A DNA stretch of 42,556 nucleotides from Clostridium sp. (GTDB taxonomy: Bacteria; Bacillota; Clostridia; Lachnospirales; Lachnospiraceae): positions 1 to 42,556 of the forward strand of contig JAMPFS010000029.1 of NCBI GenBank assembly GCA_023664325.1, given 5' to 3'. The notes beneath the pieces were generated by a model that saw only the letters and a list, made by a program, of their open reading frames with translations, had not been told where the DNA came from and searched no databases. A program made the position numbers and the translations under genes. Shown here one piece after another: positions 17,365-25,832 of the stretch (within the stretch, counting starts at the first letter, position 1; the number at the start of each line of letters is the position of its first letter).

Positions 17365-18234
17365 TCAGACAAATTCCATTCCAAGAAGCAATGCCCCGAC
17401 AATACCCTGTTCTCCACCAAGCCCTGCCGGCACAATAAATGTATCAAGATTCTTAAGCTGCTCTGTGTCCATATATCCATTCATCAGCTTTGCAAACTGT
17501 TGTCGTATCTTAGGGAACAAATGTGTCTGCTTCATCACTCCCCCTCCTAAGACGATCCTCTCTGTTGCCAGCACCATCGTATAGCTTACCAATGCCTGTG
17601 CGATATAATAACTCTCCAAATCCCAGACCGGATGTTCTTTTGAAAGTTCCATCCCTTTCATCCCTGTACGCTTCTCAATAGCCGGTCCTGCTGCCAATCC
17701 TTCCAGGCAATTGTCATGAAACCGGCAAAGAGACTCCCTATGATCCTCGGGATGTCTTTGCAACAGAATATGTCCGGTTTCAGGATGCAGCATACCATGC
17801 ACCAGTTTTCCCTCTGCAATAATTCCGCCGCCAATGCCGGTTCCCACCGTTAAGTACATCCCATTTTCTATTCCCTGTAACGCACCCATCCGCTGCTCGC
17901 CAAGAGCTGCCACATTGACATCTGTATCCACGATAACCCTGCACCCAATATGATCTTTAAAGAAACGGTAAAAATTAAATCCCTGCCAGCCAGCTTTTGG
18001 AGACGTCAATATCATTCCATATTGATCCGATTGGCAATTCAGATCAACCGGTCCAAAAGTACCGACTCCCAAAGCCTCGATTGTATACTTTTGAAAAAAT
18101 GTAAGCATGACCGGCATGGTTTCTTCCGGTGTTAAAGTAGGTATTTCCATCCGTTCTACAATCGAACCATCTGCATTTCCTACCGCACAGACCATCTTTG
18201 TTCCACCTGCTTCAATTGCTCCATAATACACCAT
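17365..18234 (-). CDS. ROK-family fructokinase
   Basis: A 289-residue sugar kinase of the ROK family. The phosphate motif is EAGGTKMVCAVGN near the N terminus and VGTGIGGGI is central. The zinc-site region HPETGHILLQRHP, followed by CRFHDNCLEGLAAGPA, matches the fructokinase subgroup that includes GmuE of the Bacillus glucomannan operon. It probably makes fructose-6-phosphate, perhaps with activity on mannose. Start 18234 has GGAGGAG upstream. It lies directly downstream of the mannanase gene, separated by terminators, and has its own promoter with a palindrome. Confidence 0.85.
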   Translation of the reverse strand: MVYYGAIEAGGTKMVCAVGNADGSIVERMEIPTLTPEETMPVMLTFFQKYTIEALGVGTFGPVDLNCQSDQYGMILTSPKAGWQGFNFYRFFKDHIGCRVIVDTDVNVAALGEQRMGALQGIENGMYLTVGTGIGGGIIAEGKLVHGMLHPETGHILLQRHPEDHRESLCRFHDNCLEGLAAGPAIEKRTGMKGMELSKEHPVWDLESYYIAQALVSYTMVLATERIVLGGGVMKQTHLFPKIRQQFAKLMNGYMDTEQLKNLDTFIVPAGLGGEQGIVGALLLGMEFV

Positions 18235-18255
18235 TCTCTCCTCCTCCAAGTCCGG

Positions 18256-18292
18256 TTATCTATATTTTAATAGATAAGTCCATGCGCCGCAA
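18256..18292 (-). promoter_or_regulatory. Promoter and palindrome of the ROK kinase gene
   Basis: On the minus strand TTGCGG (18292-18287), 17 bases, TAAAAT (18269-18264). The -10 is the centre of a perfect palindrome TTATCTAT-N6-ATAGATAA (18256-18277), suggesting an operator across the start of transcription. The binding protein is unknown. Confidence 0.5.
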
Positions 18293-18376
18293 GAAAAACA
18301 ACGCATGAAATATGTGATTTTTCTATGTTTTTTATGACAAATCATTCATAAATTTGTGCAGAACAAAAAGTTACAC

Positions 18377-18409
18377 AAAAACTGCCAGCAAGCATACGCT
18401 CACTGGCAG
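18377..18409 (-). terminator. Terminator of the mannanase gene
   Basis: On the minus strand a 12-bp stem (two G-T pairs) with a 4-base loop at 18409-18382, followed by TTTTT. Confidence 0.85.
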
Positions 18410-18417
18410 AAAAATTT

Positions 18418-18450
18418 GTTATGACACGATTCTATTTTTGTGTCTGTAAC
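18418..18450 (-). other. Second hairpin after the mannanase gene
   Basis: GTTATGACAC and GTGTCTGTAAC form an imperfect stem between the mannanase stop and the terminator at 18377-18409. It may protect the mRNA 3' end. Confidence 0.4.
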
Positions 18451-18487
18451 TATTTTATTGATTTTTCTTTAAAAACCTTTCAGCACC

Positions 18488-21400
18488 TTACTTCTTGATT
18501 TTTGCCTTAGAACTCAATCCCTTTGACTTAAGAAGTTTCTTGTAAGCTTTCAGTTTTGCCTTTGGCACCTTCACAGTTACCGTAGAAGGAACTCCCTTAA
18601 ATGCTTTTTTCGCTACAGATTTTGATGTCAGTTTCTTCGTCTTAATCGTGATGGTCTTAAGCTTCTTACATCCACTGAACGCTTCTTTTCCAATAGTCTT
18701 TACATTTGCCGGAATCGTAATCTTGGTAATGCTGGTACACTTATAAAATGCTCTCTCTCCAATAGATGTTACCTTACTACCCAAGCTTACACTCTTAAGC
18801 TTCTTACATCCATTAAATGCCTTCTTACCAATGGTAGTCACATTCTTGCCCATGCTGATTGTCTTTAACTTGCTGCATCCGCTAAATGCATTGGCGCCAA
18901 TCACAGCCATGTTGCTTCCCATTGTTACCTTTGTAACCTTCTTGTTGTTCTTAAGCGCATTGGCGCTAACTGAAGTTACTTTATAGACAATGCCATCCTT
19001 CGTTACAGTATTCGGAATCGTAATCTTTGTTGCTTTCTTGTTCGTCGTTCCCTTGTATGCAGCTTCCGGACTTCCAACTTCAGACTTTGTTACCACAAAT
19101 TTTGCCTTGCTTGCTATATCATCAATCGTTGTTCCTACTGCTGCGACAGACTCCACTTCTGCTCTCTTTTGCTCGTAGGCTGTCTCTGCATCCGTCAGTT
19201 TCTTCAAAACATCAGCAGATACCAGTTTCTTCTGGTCGGCTGTCAATGCATCATATGCCTTTCTTGCCGCCTCAATGGCTGCCTTGCTGGCATCATTATA
19301 CTCAACATCCTTAATAGCTTCAATGGCTACTGTAACGTCTGCGGCTGCTTTCTTGTCTGCTTCGGTAGCCGCTGCAACGGCTGCTTTTTGATAAATATCT
19401 TCCGCATCTGTCAACTTCTTCAAAACATCAGCAGATACCAGTTTCTTCTGGTCGGCTGTCAATGCATCATATGCCTTTCTTGCATCTTCAATTGCCTTCT
19501 TGCTGGCATTATCATATTTTACATCTTTGATAGCATTCATTGCTTTCACTGCGGCATCTACCTTGTTATATGTCGCCTCTGCATCTGTCAATGCCTGTAC
19601 CAAGTCTTCAGAAACCATTGCCTTCAATGAAGCATCCAGATTCGCATATGCCTCTTTTGCAGCATCAATCGCCTCTTTGCATTCGTCTGTGTAAGCAACA
19701 TCCCCAATCGCCTTAATTGCCTCCTCAACAGCATCCCTTGCAGAATAATTCGGTAATGTCTCTACATCAGCCACAACACATTCGTCAATCGGCTTACTTG
19801 TAACAATCAACTTGGTATCCGCATCTGCCTTAGCCAAAATCGCATCATCAACAGTAACTGCTGTAATATTATCAAAGTAAAGAGAGGAATCTACCACATA
19901 TGCGCCGTTCTCATCCTTTTCGCCCCGATAATTTGCCGGAATGGAATTACACCAGAAAGCATATCCGTTGATCGCTTCTTTATCAATTGGATCTGTACTT
20001 TGCTTTTTAATAAATGCGCTGAGTGGAATCGTCACATATTTTGCCTCTGTGCCTCTGCCAAACTCTGTTAAAAATGCCTCTGCTTCAACTCCATCATTTC
20101 CTTTTAACTGGAATACAATCTTTTGTCCGTTTCCGTCCGGTTTTACCCACATGGTGATAGCGTTATACTTGGAATAATCTCTCTTATCCTCATCAAATGT
20201 ACGTCCTAAACCGCCAGTCCATACTTCACCGCTGCCCGGATATGTCAGCTTGTAATCAAACTTTAAGCCATACTCACCCTGAACCTTATTTTCTGCATCC
20301 AGTGATACACTGGCGTTACAGTTAGCAGCGGAATTAGGGCTGCCATAGTTATTTGCAAGAAGCGCACTGTTTCCGTAGTAATACTCAAAGTCATCAAACA
20401 ATGGCTGTTTCAAAACCGGTATATCCTGATTGAAATTAATATATTCAGCCTTGTCAATCAGAACTTCTTTGGCATCCGCTCCGGTTCCCGTTGCATATAC
20501 ATAAACTGTACCAACACCGGTTTCGCCCAGTTTTTCAAGATTGGCTGCTGATAACTCTGCTATATACTCATTCGTATCGCCAACTTTTGCAGCCTCTAAA
20601 ACAACTTCCACATCATCTTTGCCATATACCTTGAATACTACCTTTGAAGCATTCTGTACAACTGCCTTAAACTCCTTCATCTCCTCAAGATTGTCCGTTT
20701 TAATGACAGCCTTATCATTCGGAGCAACCAGCCAGCCATCTACCTCTTTGCCGTATGCCTCCTCGGAAGCAGCGACATTCTTCTTATCAGCAGTCCCATA
20801 GAAATTAGTATCCTTTGCAAAAATTGATTTTTTATTGTTGTAAGCCTTAATAAAATCATTCACGAGTTCCTGTCCATACGCATTTCCATCCGCATCGGTC
20901 GCATCAATTTTATATGGCAGGAAGAAATTTGCATCATCAAAGTTTGCCCACAACAGGAAATACGGTATATCATTTGCTACAGCAGTGTCAACCAGCTTAT
21001 TATACCAGCCACCGCCTATCGCCTGGGTAACTGCCAAAGGATTTCCTTTCGCAAGCACACTTGTTGTTGAACCATTCTGATTCACGCGGATACCACTCTC
21101 TGCGATTGCCGGAATTTTTTGTCTCGCATCCGCTAATCCCTTAACCACCTGACAGGTAGCCGCAACATTGTCAAAGAAATTATTCTCTTTGTCATCCGTT
21201 ACTTCATAATCATCATAGTAATCGAATGCTAATACATCCACATACGCATCACCCGGATACCGATCCAAATAAGCCTCCTCTGAAGTAAGCGGGCCATTTG
21301 GTGAATATACATAAATGAAATTATGTACACCCTTTTCATTCTTTAAATAGTTTACCATATACTTCCACATAGCCTTATACTCATTCACGCTTGTAGAAGC

Positions 21401-23701
21401 AGTTCCCCACCAGAACCAGCCACCGCTGTTTTCATGGAACGGACGGAACAATACCGGAATATTGTCTTTCTCTAACTCCGCCGCATAATCTGCAATAATA
21501 TCCAAATATGCCTTGAATCTCTTATTTGCTTCGGAACCCTCTTTCACCAACAAGGAAGAACAAGGAGTTGCAACATCCTGTGACTCTTTAAAATCACAAT
21601 CCATGAAATCATATGGATACTTCTCTTTATCTTCCATTGTTGATGCTTTTATTTTCCCTGTATCTGCAAAATTCGGCATATGGCAGGAAAGTGTTATGAT
21701 CGAACCTGCATCATAAGCTTTCTTTGTTACCTCTACGGATTTTTTAATGGCTTTGGTTGGTGTACCGCCGTCTGCTCTTGTTACGGAAGTCTCTACACCA
21801 GTCAGGGACAGGGTATCAATTCCAAAGATTCCGGCTTCATCACCTGTAATGTCGTTGATATCAGACGTTTCGCCATTTGTGCGTACGGAACGGAAAGAAG
21901 AATTTTGATGTCCGAACAGCACCTGATCACTCTCCCTTAAACCTGTTAAATACGCTGCCAATGCCTTTGTTTCGTTCGTTGCATCTTTGTCTATCAGTTT
22001 TACCGTTTCCGGCATGTTTGAGATATCTGCCTTATTGGCTGTCTTATCAACAGCTTCTGTAATCTTCACATAGCCCTCCAATGGGTCTTTCTTAGACTGT
22101 GTAAATGTTACATTGTCAATATAATAGGTTCCCTTCTCACCATTTCCAATGCCAGGACCAACCAAACCAATTGTTAATGCACTAACTGTAGCATTCTTCG
22201 GGGTAAAATCAACAGCAATTGTCGCTTTCCCGTCTTCGCCAATTGTAAACTCTACATTTGTATCCTGAACCTTCTTGCTATTATCATCATTCATAAAGAA
22301 CTTGATTTTTGACATGGTAGAACCTGCCGGACAAATCAGATCAAATGTAACCTGATTATAATTACTGATATCCAAAGCCGTAAATTTGCCGCTGACTTTC
22401 GCCTCGCTGTAACCCTCGCCATCATCTGCGGAAAAATCAACACCTACTGCAAGTCTTTTATTTGTTCCATCCCAGCTCACATCAGCTAATGCATTATTTT
22501 CTACAGTCGCATCCCCATGATGATATTTCCAGCCGGGTTCGGAATACCAGTTTTCTCCCGGATCAGTTGAAAAGTCTGCAACCACAGTCGGTTCTTGTTC
22601 AACCAACACCGTTCCATCCGTAAATTTAGGATTGATAATATAAATATCGCCTTCAAAATCACTGTTGGCACCCGCACATTCTACGGTAAATGCTGTCAGT
22701 TTGTCTGTAACCGCTTCTTCAAAAGCAGTTTTACCCTGGAAACTTCCGTACCATGCATCTACCTTGGCACCAAAAGACCATGCCACATCTGCGGCATACC
22801 ATCCCTCATGCCCTTCCACGGCTTTTAATGCTGTAGCAGCAGTATAGTTGTAATCCTGGCTCGCAACATAATTCCAGTTATCTCCTAAACGCATTACACC
22901 TTTAAATTGAATGCCACCTTCATAGGCTGGTGCTGTTGCTGATTTCACCAAAACGGTTGCACTCACAACTGCCCCCTGCTTTGGTACTCCTGACAAAGTG
23001 ATTCCGGTGTTATATTCTGCATTTACCTTTTTTGTCTCGCCAGTGGTCTCATCTGTCTGTTCAACCTGAACCTGATCCCAGTCTTTAGTACTTGTAAAAG
23101 CACAGCTAAATGCCGGCTCCAAAGAATCATAGTCCAATTCTGGTTCCGTCTCACTTGTCACTTTGACATTAGAAAAGGAAATCATTCCTTCAAATCCCTG
23201 TCCAATGGCAACAAATGCAACCTCCCACAATGCATCCGCCTTATCCTCAAACGATAACTCCAACCGCACAGTCTTGCTTTTAGAAAAATTTGCCTTAGTA
23301 AGAGTTTCTACGTTACTTGTTAAATAACTCCAACCGTCACCTTTTACAACACCCTGTACCTTAAAATAATCCCCCTCGTCTGCAAGCGAAGTATAACCTG
23401 CTTCATCCAGTGTAACATCCACTGATAAAGTATAATTGTCAGGCAAAGTGATATTCTTATTCTGGGTGTTAGCATAAGAAACTTCCTTTTTATTCACCCA
23501 GTTAGCATCCTCTGTCTCAAATGTTACTGCGCTTTCAGCAATATTAACACTTTTATCACTTTCATACAAGGTAACTGTGGTTTCTGCCTCCGCAGCCTGT
23601 ACATACCCCCCCCAGGTATTCGGAACCGTTATCACCGATAACGCCATCACTGTTGCCAACCCAATGGCAACGAGCCTTTTTTTAATCGTCTTCCTTCTCA
23701 T
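18488..23701 (-). CDS. Multimodular secreted GH26 endo-beta-mannanase
   Basis: A 1737-residue extracellular enzyme that should cut the beta-1,4-mannan backbone. A signal peptide (about residues 1-38) is followed by two related beta-sandwich modules (about 40-185 and 190-372) and a CBM27-like mannan-binding module (374-545). The GH26 domain (about 610-960) has acid/base Glu757 in FRPFHENSGGWFWWG and nucleophile Glu868 in IAESGIRV. Then come an Ig-like linker, a CBM23-like module (about 1100-1285), three FIVAR-like helical repeats of about 72 residues (1320-1540), and a BspA-type leucine-rich repeat domain with a very Lys-rich end. No LPxTG motif or SLH domain is seen, so surface attachment is probably non-covalent. 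Start 23701 has AGGAGG upstream. Confidence 0.93.
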   Translation of the reverse strand: MRRKTIKKRLVAIGLATVMALSVITVPNTWGGYVQAAEAETTVTLYESDKSVNIAESAVTFETEDANWVNKKEVSYANTQNKNITLPDNYTLSVDVTLDEAGYTSLADEGDYFKVQGVVKGDGWSYLTSNVETLTKANFSKSKTVRLELSFEDKADALWEVAFVAIGQGFEGMISFSNVKVTSETEPELDYDSLEPAFSCAFTSTKDWDQVQVEQTDETTGETKKVNAEYNTGITLSGVPKQGAVVSATVLVKSATAPAYEGGIQFKGVMRLGDNWNYVASQDYNYTAATALKAVEGHEGWYAADVAWSFGAKVDAWYGSFQGKTAFEEAVTDKLTAFTVECAGANSDFEGDIYIINPKFTDGTVLVEQEPTVVADFSTDPGENWYSEPGWKYHHGDATVENNALADVSWDGTNKRLAVGVDFSADDGEGYSEAKVSGKFTALDISNYNQVTFDLICPAGSTMSKIKFFMNDDNSKKVQDTNVEFTIGEDGKATIAVDFTPKNATVSALTIGLVGPGIGNGEKGTYYIDNVTFTQSKKDPLEGYVKITEAVDKTANKADISNMPETVKLIDKDATNETKALAAYLTGLRESDQVLFGHQNSSFRSVRTNGETSDINDITGDEAGIFGIDTLSLTGVETSVTRADGGTPTKAIKKSVEVTKKAYDAGSIITLSCHMPNFADTGKIKASTMEDKEKYPYDFMDCDFKESQDVATPCSSLLVKEGSEANKRFKAYLDIIADYAAELEKDNIPVLFRPFHENSGGWFWWGTASTSVNEYKAMWKYMVNYLKNEKGVHNFIYVYSPNGPLTSEEAYLDRYPGDAYVDVLAFDYYDDYEVTDDKENNFFDNVAATCQVVKGLADARQKIPAIAESGIRVNQNGSTTSVLAKGNPLAVTQAIGGGWYNKLVDTAVANDIPYFLLWANFDDANFFLPYKIDATDADGNAYGQELVNDFIKAYNNKKSIFAKDTNFYGTADKKNVAASEEAYGKEVDGWLVAPNDKAVIKTDNLEEMKEFKAVVQNASKVVFKVYGKDDVEVVLEAAKVGDTNEYIAELSAANLEKLGETGVGTVYVYATGTGADAKEVLIDKAEYINFNQDIPVLKQPLFDDFEYYYGNSALLANNYGSPNSAANCNASVSLDAENKVQGEYGLKFDYKLTYPGSGEVWTGGLGRTFDEDKRDYSKYNAITMWVKPDGNGQKIVFQLKGNDGVEAEAFLTEFGRGTEAKYVTIPLSAFIKKQSTDPIDKEAINGYAFWCNSIPANYRGEKDENGAYVVDSSLYFDNITAVTVDDAILAKADADTKLIVTSKPIDECVVADVETLPNYSARDAVEEAIKAIGDVAYTDECKEAIDAAKEAYANLDASLKAMVSEDLVQALTDAEATYNKVDAAVKAMNAIKDVKYDNASKKAIEDARKAYDALTADQKKLVSADVLKKLTDAEDIYQKAAVAAATEADKKAAADVTVAIEAIKDVEYNDASKAAIEAARKAYDALTADQKKLVSADVLKKLTDAETAYEQKRAEVESVAAVGTTIDDIASKAKFVVTKSEVGSPEAAYKGTTNKKATKITIPNTVTKDGIVYKVTSVSANALKNNKKVTKVTMGSNMAVIGANAFSGCSKLKTISMGKNVTTIGKKAFNGCKKLKSVSLGSKVTSIGERAFYKCTSITKITIPANVKTIGKEAFSGCKKLKTITIKTKKLTSKSVAKKAFKGVPSTVTVKVPKAKLKAYKKLLKSKGLSSKAKIKK
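19200..19483. repeat. Exact 68-bp direct repeats inside the mannanase gene
   Basis: Positions 19200-19267 and 19416-19483 are identical over 68 bases, 216 bp (72 codons) apart. They encode the conserved part of helical repeats two and three. Such identity points to a recent duplication or gene conversion and gives a site for repeat-number change. Confidence 0.85.
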
Positions 23702-23812
23702 AAATTATCCTCCTAATCTGTCTACATTTTCAGTACTCTAAAATAATACTACTGCCCTCCTTTCCTTTCCAAATCATATTAGTACTTGTCTCATCTATAC
23801 GATTTTGAGATA

Positions 23813-23827
23813 CTTTTTTGACCGTTT
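23813..23827. promoter_or_regulatory. Shared 15-bp motif upstream of the mannanase gene
   Basis: CTTTTTTGACCGTTT here differs by one base from CTTTTTCGACCGTTT at 32098-32112, upstream of the epimerase operon. Both lie in the 5' regions of mannan genes in the same orientation, so a common regulator may bind there. The rest of 23702-23879 shows only the AGGAGG site and a weak TTGGAA-18-TATTAT promoter-like pair. Confidence 0.4.
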
Positions 23828-23879
23828 CATGTTTTTTCATCCACTTATTTTGCATATTATTTCTATCATCCTAAGACTT

Positions 23880-23957
23880 CTATAGTTCTTTTTTAAGCCG
23901 CTCATATTTTTCCTGGTAATGCATTTGTAAAGTCATATAATCCAGCCTCCAATCTAT
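23880..23957 (-). pseudogene. C-terminal remnant of an Rpn-family paralogue
   Basis: After the intact Rpn gene, the minus strand can be read as DWRLDYMTLQMHYQEKYE followed by RLKKEL and a stop. The first part is identical at the DNA level (52 bases, 23900-23951) to codons inside the neighbouring Rpn gene (24124-24175). Only the tail of a gene is left. It is a residue of a tandem paralogue or of a recombination between repeats. Confidence 0.7.
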
Positions 23958-24175
23958 TTAGACAGCAAACATTATACTGGCTGCAATTCTTTTTCCAGTT
24001 CAAGCACCTGCTCCAAAGAAAGCCCGGAATATAATGCAATCTCCTCTGAAGACAACTTATGCGTTTTTATCATTCTTAAAGCAGACTGCTTAATCCCCTG
24101 TTCAATCCCCTGCTCAACCCCCTGCTCATATTTTTCCTGGTAATGCATTTGTAAAGTCATATAATCCAGCCTCCA
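23900..24175. repeat. 52-bp exact direct repeat spanning the Rpn gene end
   Basis: Positions 23900-23951 equal 24124-24175 exactly; the copies start 224 bp apart. Between them lies the 3' end of the Rpn gene, including its EQG-repeat tail. Recombination between the copies would swap one C terminus (EQGVEQGIEQG ...) for another (ERLKKEL). Confidence 0.85.
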
Positions 24176-24772
24176 TTTCTCATTCTTTCTGACGGACTGT
24201 ACCGCCTCATCCAGCTCTCTTGTAAATTCATCCTCCGGATCTTTTCCGTCAATAAAATCAAGCAGCTTTTTCATTTCCGGTGTGACATCATCCATTGTTC
24301 CTTTCGTGTTTAGGATGATCTTTGTTGTATCATCGCCCAAACCTAACTGAAGGTCTTGAATGCAACGGTTTTCAAAGGTATAAATATGCCGCCCTTCGCC
24401 AAACAAATCAAAGGTGCATACAAAAATAACAAAACTCCGTTTTAAGTCTTTGTAATCAGCCCCTTTTTCCAGGATATTCAAGTCTATCATTCCCTGATAA
24501 TATCTTGTTCTTTTGGGAAGTTCCCTGTTCCTGGCCGTCTGCATCTCGATATTATAAACGCTTTTCCTCTTATCTTCCACATAGATATCTAAACGCACGC
24601 TTTTTGCATCTGCGGAAATGTCTATTGTCTCCTGTGATTTCGGATATTCAATGTTAGATATCTTTATGTTCAGTATCCGTTCTAAAAACGGTTTGCAGAA
24701 CTTCGGATTTCTCATGATCACACTAAACATGAAATCATCCCTAAGTTGCAATTCCTCGAAGGCTTTCTCCAT
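23972..24772 (-). CDS. Rpn-family PD-(D/E)XK nuclease (transposase-like)
   Basis: A 266-residue member of the Rpn (recombination-promoting nuclease) family. The catalytic pattern is visible as VRLDIYVED followed by YNIEMQT (Asp ... Glu-x-Gln) near residues 58-78. The C terminus has short tandem units EQGVEQGIEQGIKQ and a helical tail. Members act in RecA-independent DNA transfer or, as recently proposed for length-variable Rpn proteins, in phage defence; which applies here is unknown. It is inserted between the mannanase gene and manA with an AGGAG site before its start and has no link to sugar metabolism. Confidence 0.85.
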   Translation of the reverse strand: MEKAFEELQLRDDFMFSVIMRNPKFCKPFLERILNIKISNIEYPKSQETIDISADAKSVRLDIYVEDKRKSVYNIEMQTARNRELPKRTRYYQGMIDLNILEKGADYKDLKRSFVIFVCTFDLFGEGRHIYTFENRCIQDLQLGLGDDTTKIILNTKGTMDDVTPEMKKLLDFIDGKDPEDEFTRELDEAVQSVRKNEKWRLDYMTLQMHYQEKYEQGVEQGIEQGIKQSALRMIKTHKLSSEEIALYSGLSLEQVLELEKELQPV

Positions 24773-24819
24773 AATGATGCTCCTTCTTTTTCCTTACCTC
24801 TATTATAATATGTATCTGT

Positions 24820-24856
24820 GTGGTTTTGAAGGACTCACCTCATCCTTCAAAACCAC
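24820..24856. terminator. Strong hairpin after manA
   Basis: A perfect 14-bp stem (GTGGTTTTGAAGGA and its inverse) with a 9-base loop follows the manA stop on the minus strand. There is no clear T-run on either side, so termination may be weak or factor-assisted. It also precedes a TATAAT -10 for the Rpn gene. Confidence 0.6.
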
Positions 24857-24860
24857 GATA

Positions 24861-25796
24861 TCATTTTGCCACGGCAGAGAAGATAAATGTGGCTTCTCCT
24901 TCCACTTCCATATCCTTCATGCCCGCCGGGATGATAAAATGATCCCCTTTCTTAACCTCTATGCCATCCAGAACGGCTTTTCCCTCAATCACGGAAGCCA
25001 GTATGAATTTCTGATCCTGTACTAACGTTTCTTTTCCTGCAAGTTCCGCCTTCCACACGGTGTAATACTCACAGGTTATCAACTGCTCAAACCACTGATT
25101 CACAGACTGCTGTGCGCCGCTGTCATTTTCTGCAGGCTGAAACGGCACTTCGATCACGTCTATACTCTGCTTCACATGAAGTTCACGGGGTTTCCCATTC
25201 TGCAAACGGTCGTAGTCATATACCCGGTAGGTGATATCACTGTTCTGCTGGCTTTCCAAAATCATCGTTCCGCCTTTAATCGCATGCACACAGCCCGGAT
25301 TAATCTGGAAGAAATCTCCCTTTTTAATCGGAATCTCACGGATAAATTCTGACCAGCGTTTATTCTCGATCATATCCACTAATTCGTCTTTTGTCCTGGC
25401 ATTATGTCCGATAATAATCGTTGCATCCTCATCACAATCCAAAATATACCAGCACTCCATCTTGCCAAGCGAACCATTTTCATGTTCTGCTGCATAGGCA
25501 TCATTCGGATGCACCTGAATACTAAGGTCACCCTTTGCATCAATAATCTTCGTCAGAAGCGGAAATTTATCTCCCTTGATATTGCCAAACAACTCCCTGT
25601 GTTTGTCAAAAAGCTCACTCAGTTTCATGCCCGCATATTCACCATTTGCAATCTCACCGTCTCCGTTCGGATGTGCGCTGATTGCCCAGCATTCTCCGGT
25701 ATCATCCCCCGGAATGTCATAACCATATTCTGCTCTCATGCGGTTCCCGCCCCAAATCATCTGCTTGAAAACCGGCTTTAAAAATAATAATTCCAT
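24861..25796 (-). CDS. manA: Mannose-6-phosphate isomerase (type I)
   Basis: A 311-residue zinc enzyme interconverting mannose-6-phosphate and fructose-6-phosphate. The short Firmicutes ManA type begins LFLKPVFKQMIWGG. Zinc ligands are visible in LSIQVHPND and KMECWYIL, with the third-site histidine in NPGCVHAIKGG. Start 25796 has GAGG upstream; an in-frame ATG at 25814 is possible. It follows the phospho-sugar mutase by 36 bases and ends the esterase-mutase-isomerase operon. Here it links mannan-derived mannose phosphate to glycolysis. Confidence 0.94.
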   Translation of the reverse strand: MELLFLKPVFKQMIWGGNRMRAEYGYDIPGDDTGECWAISAHPNGDGEIANGEYAGMKLSELFDKHRELFGNIKGDKFPLLTKIIDAKGDLSIQVHPNDAYAAEHENGSLGKMECWYILDCDEDATIIIGHNARTKDELVDMIENKRWSEFIREIPIKKGDFFQINPGCVHAIKGGTMILESQQNSDITYRVYDYDRLQNGKPRELHVKQSIDVIEVPFQPAENDSGAQQSVNQWFEQLITCEYYTVWKAELAGKETLVQDQKFILASVIEGKAVLDGIEVKKGDHFIIPAGMKDMEVEGEATFIFSAVAK

Positions 25797-25832
25797 ATCT
25801 GCTATCCTCATCAAATATCCTGCTTATCCAGA

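Noticed and set aside
24820..24856. Classical rho-independent terminator
   Set aside because: The stem is strong, but neither strand has a following T-run, so it is listed only as a hairpin with uncertain function.
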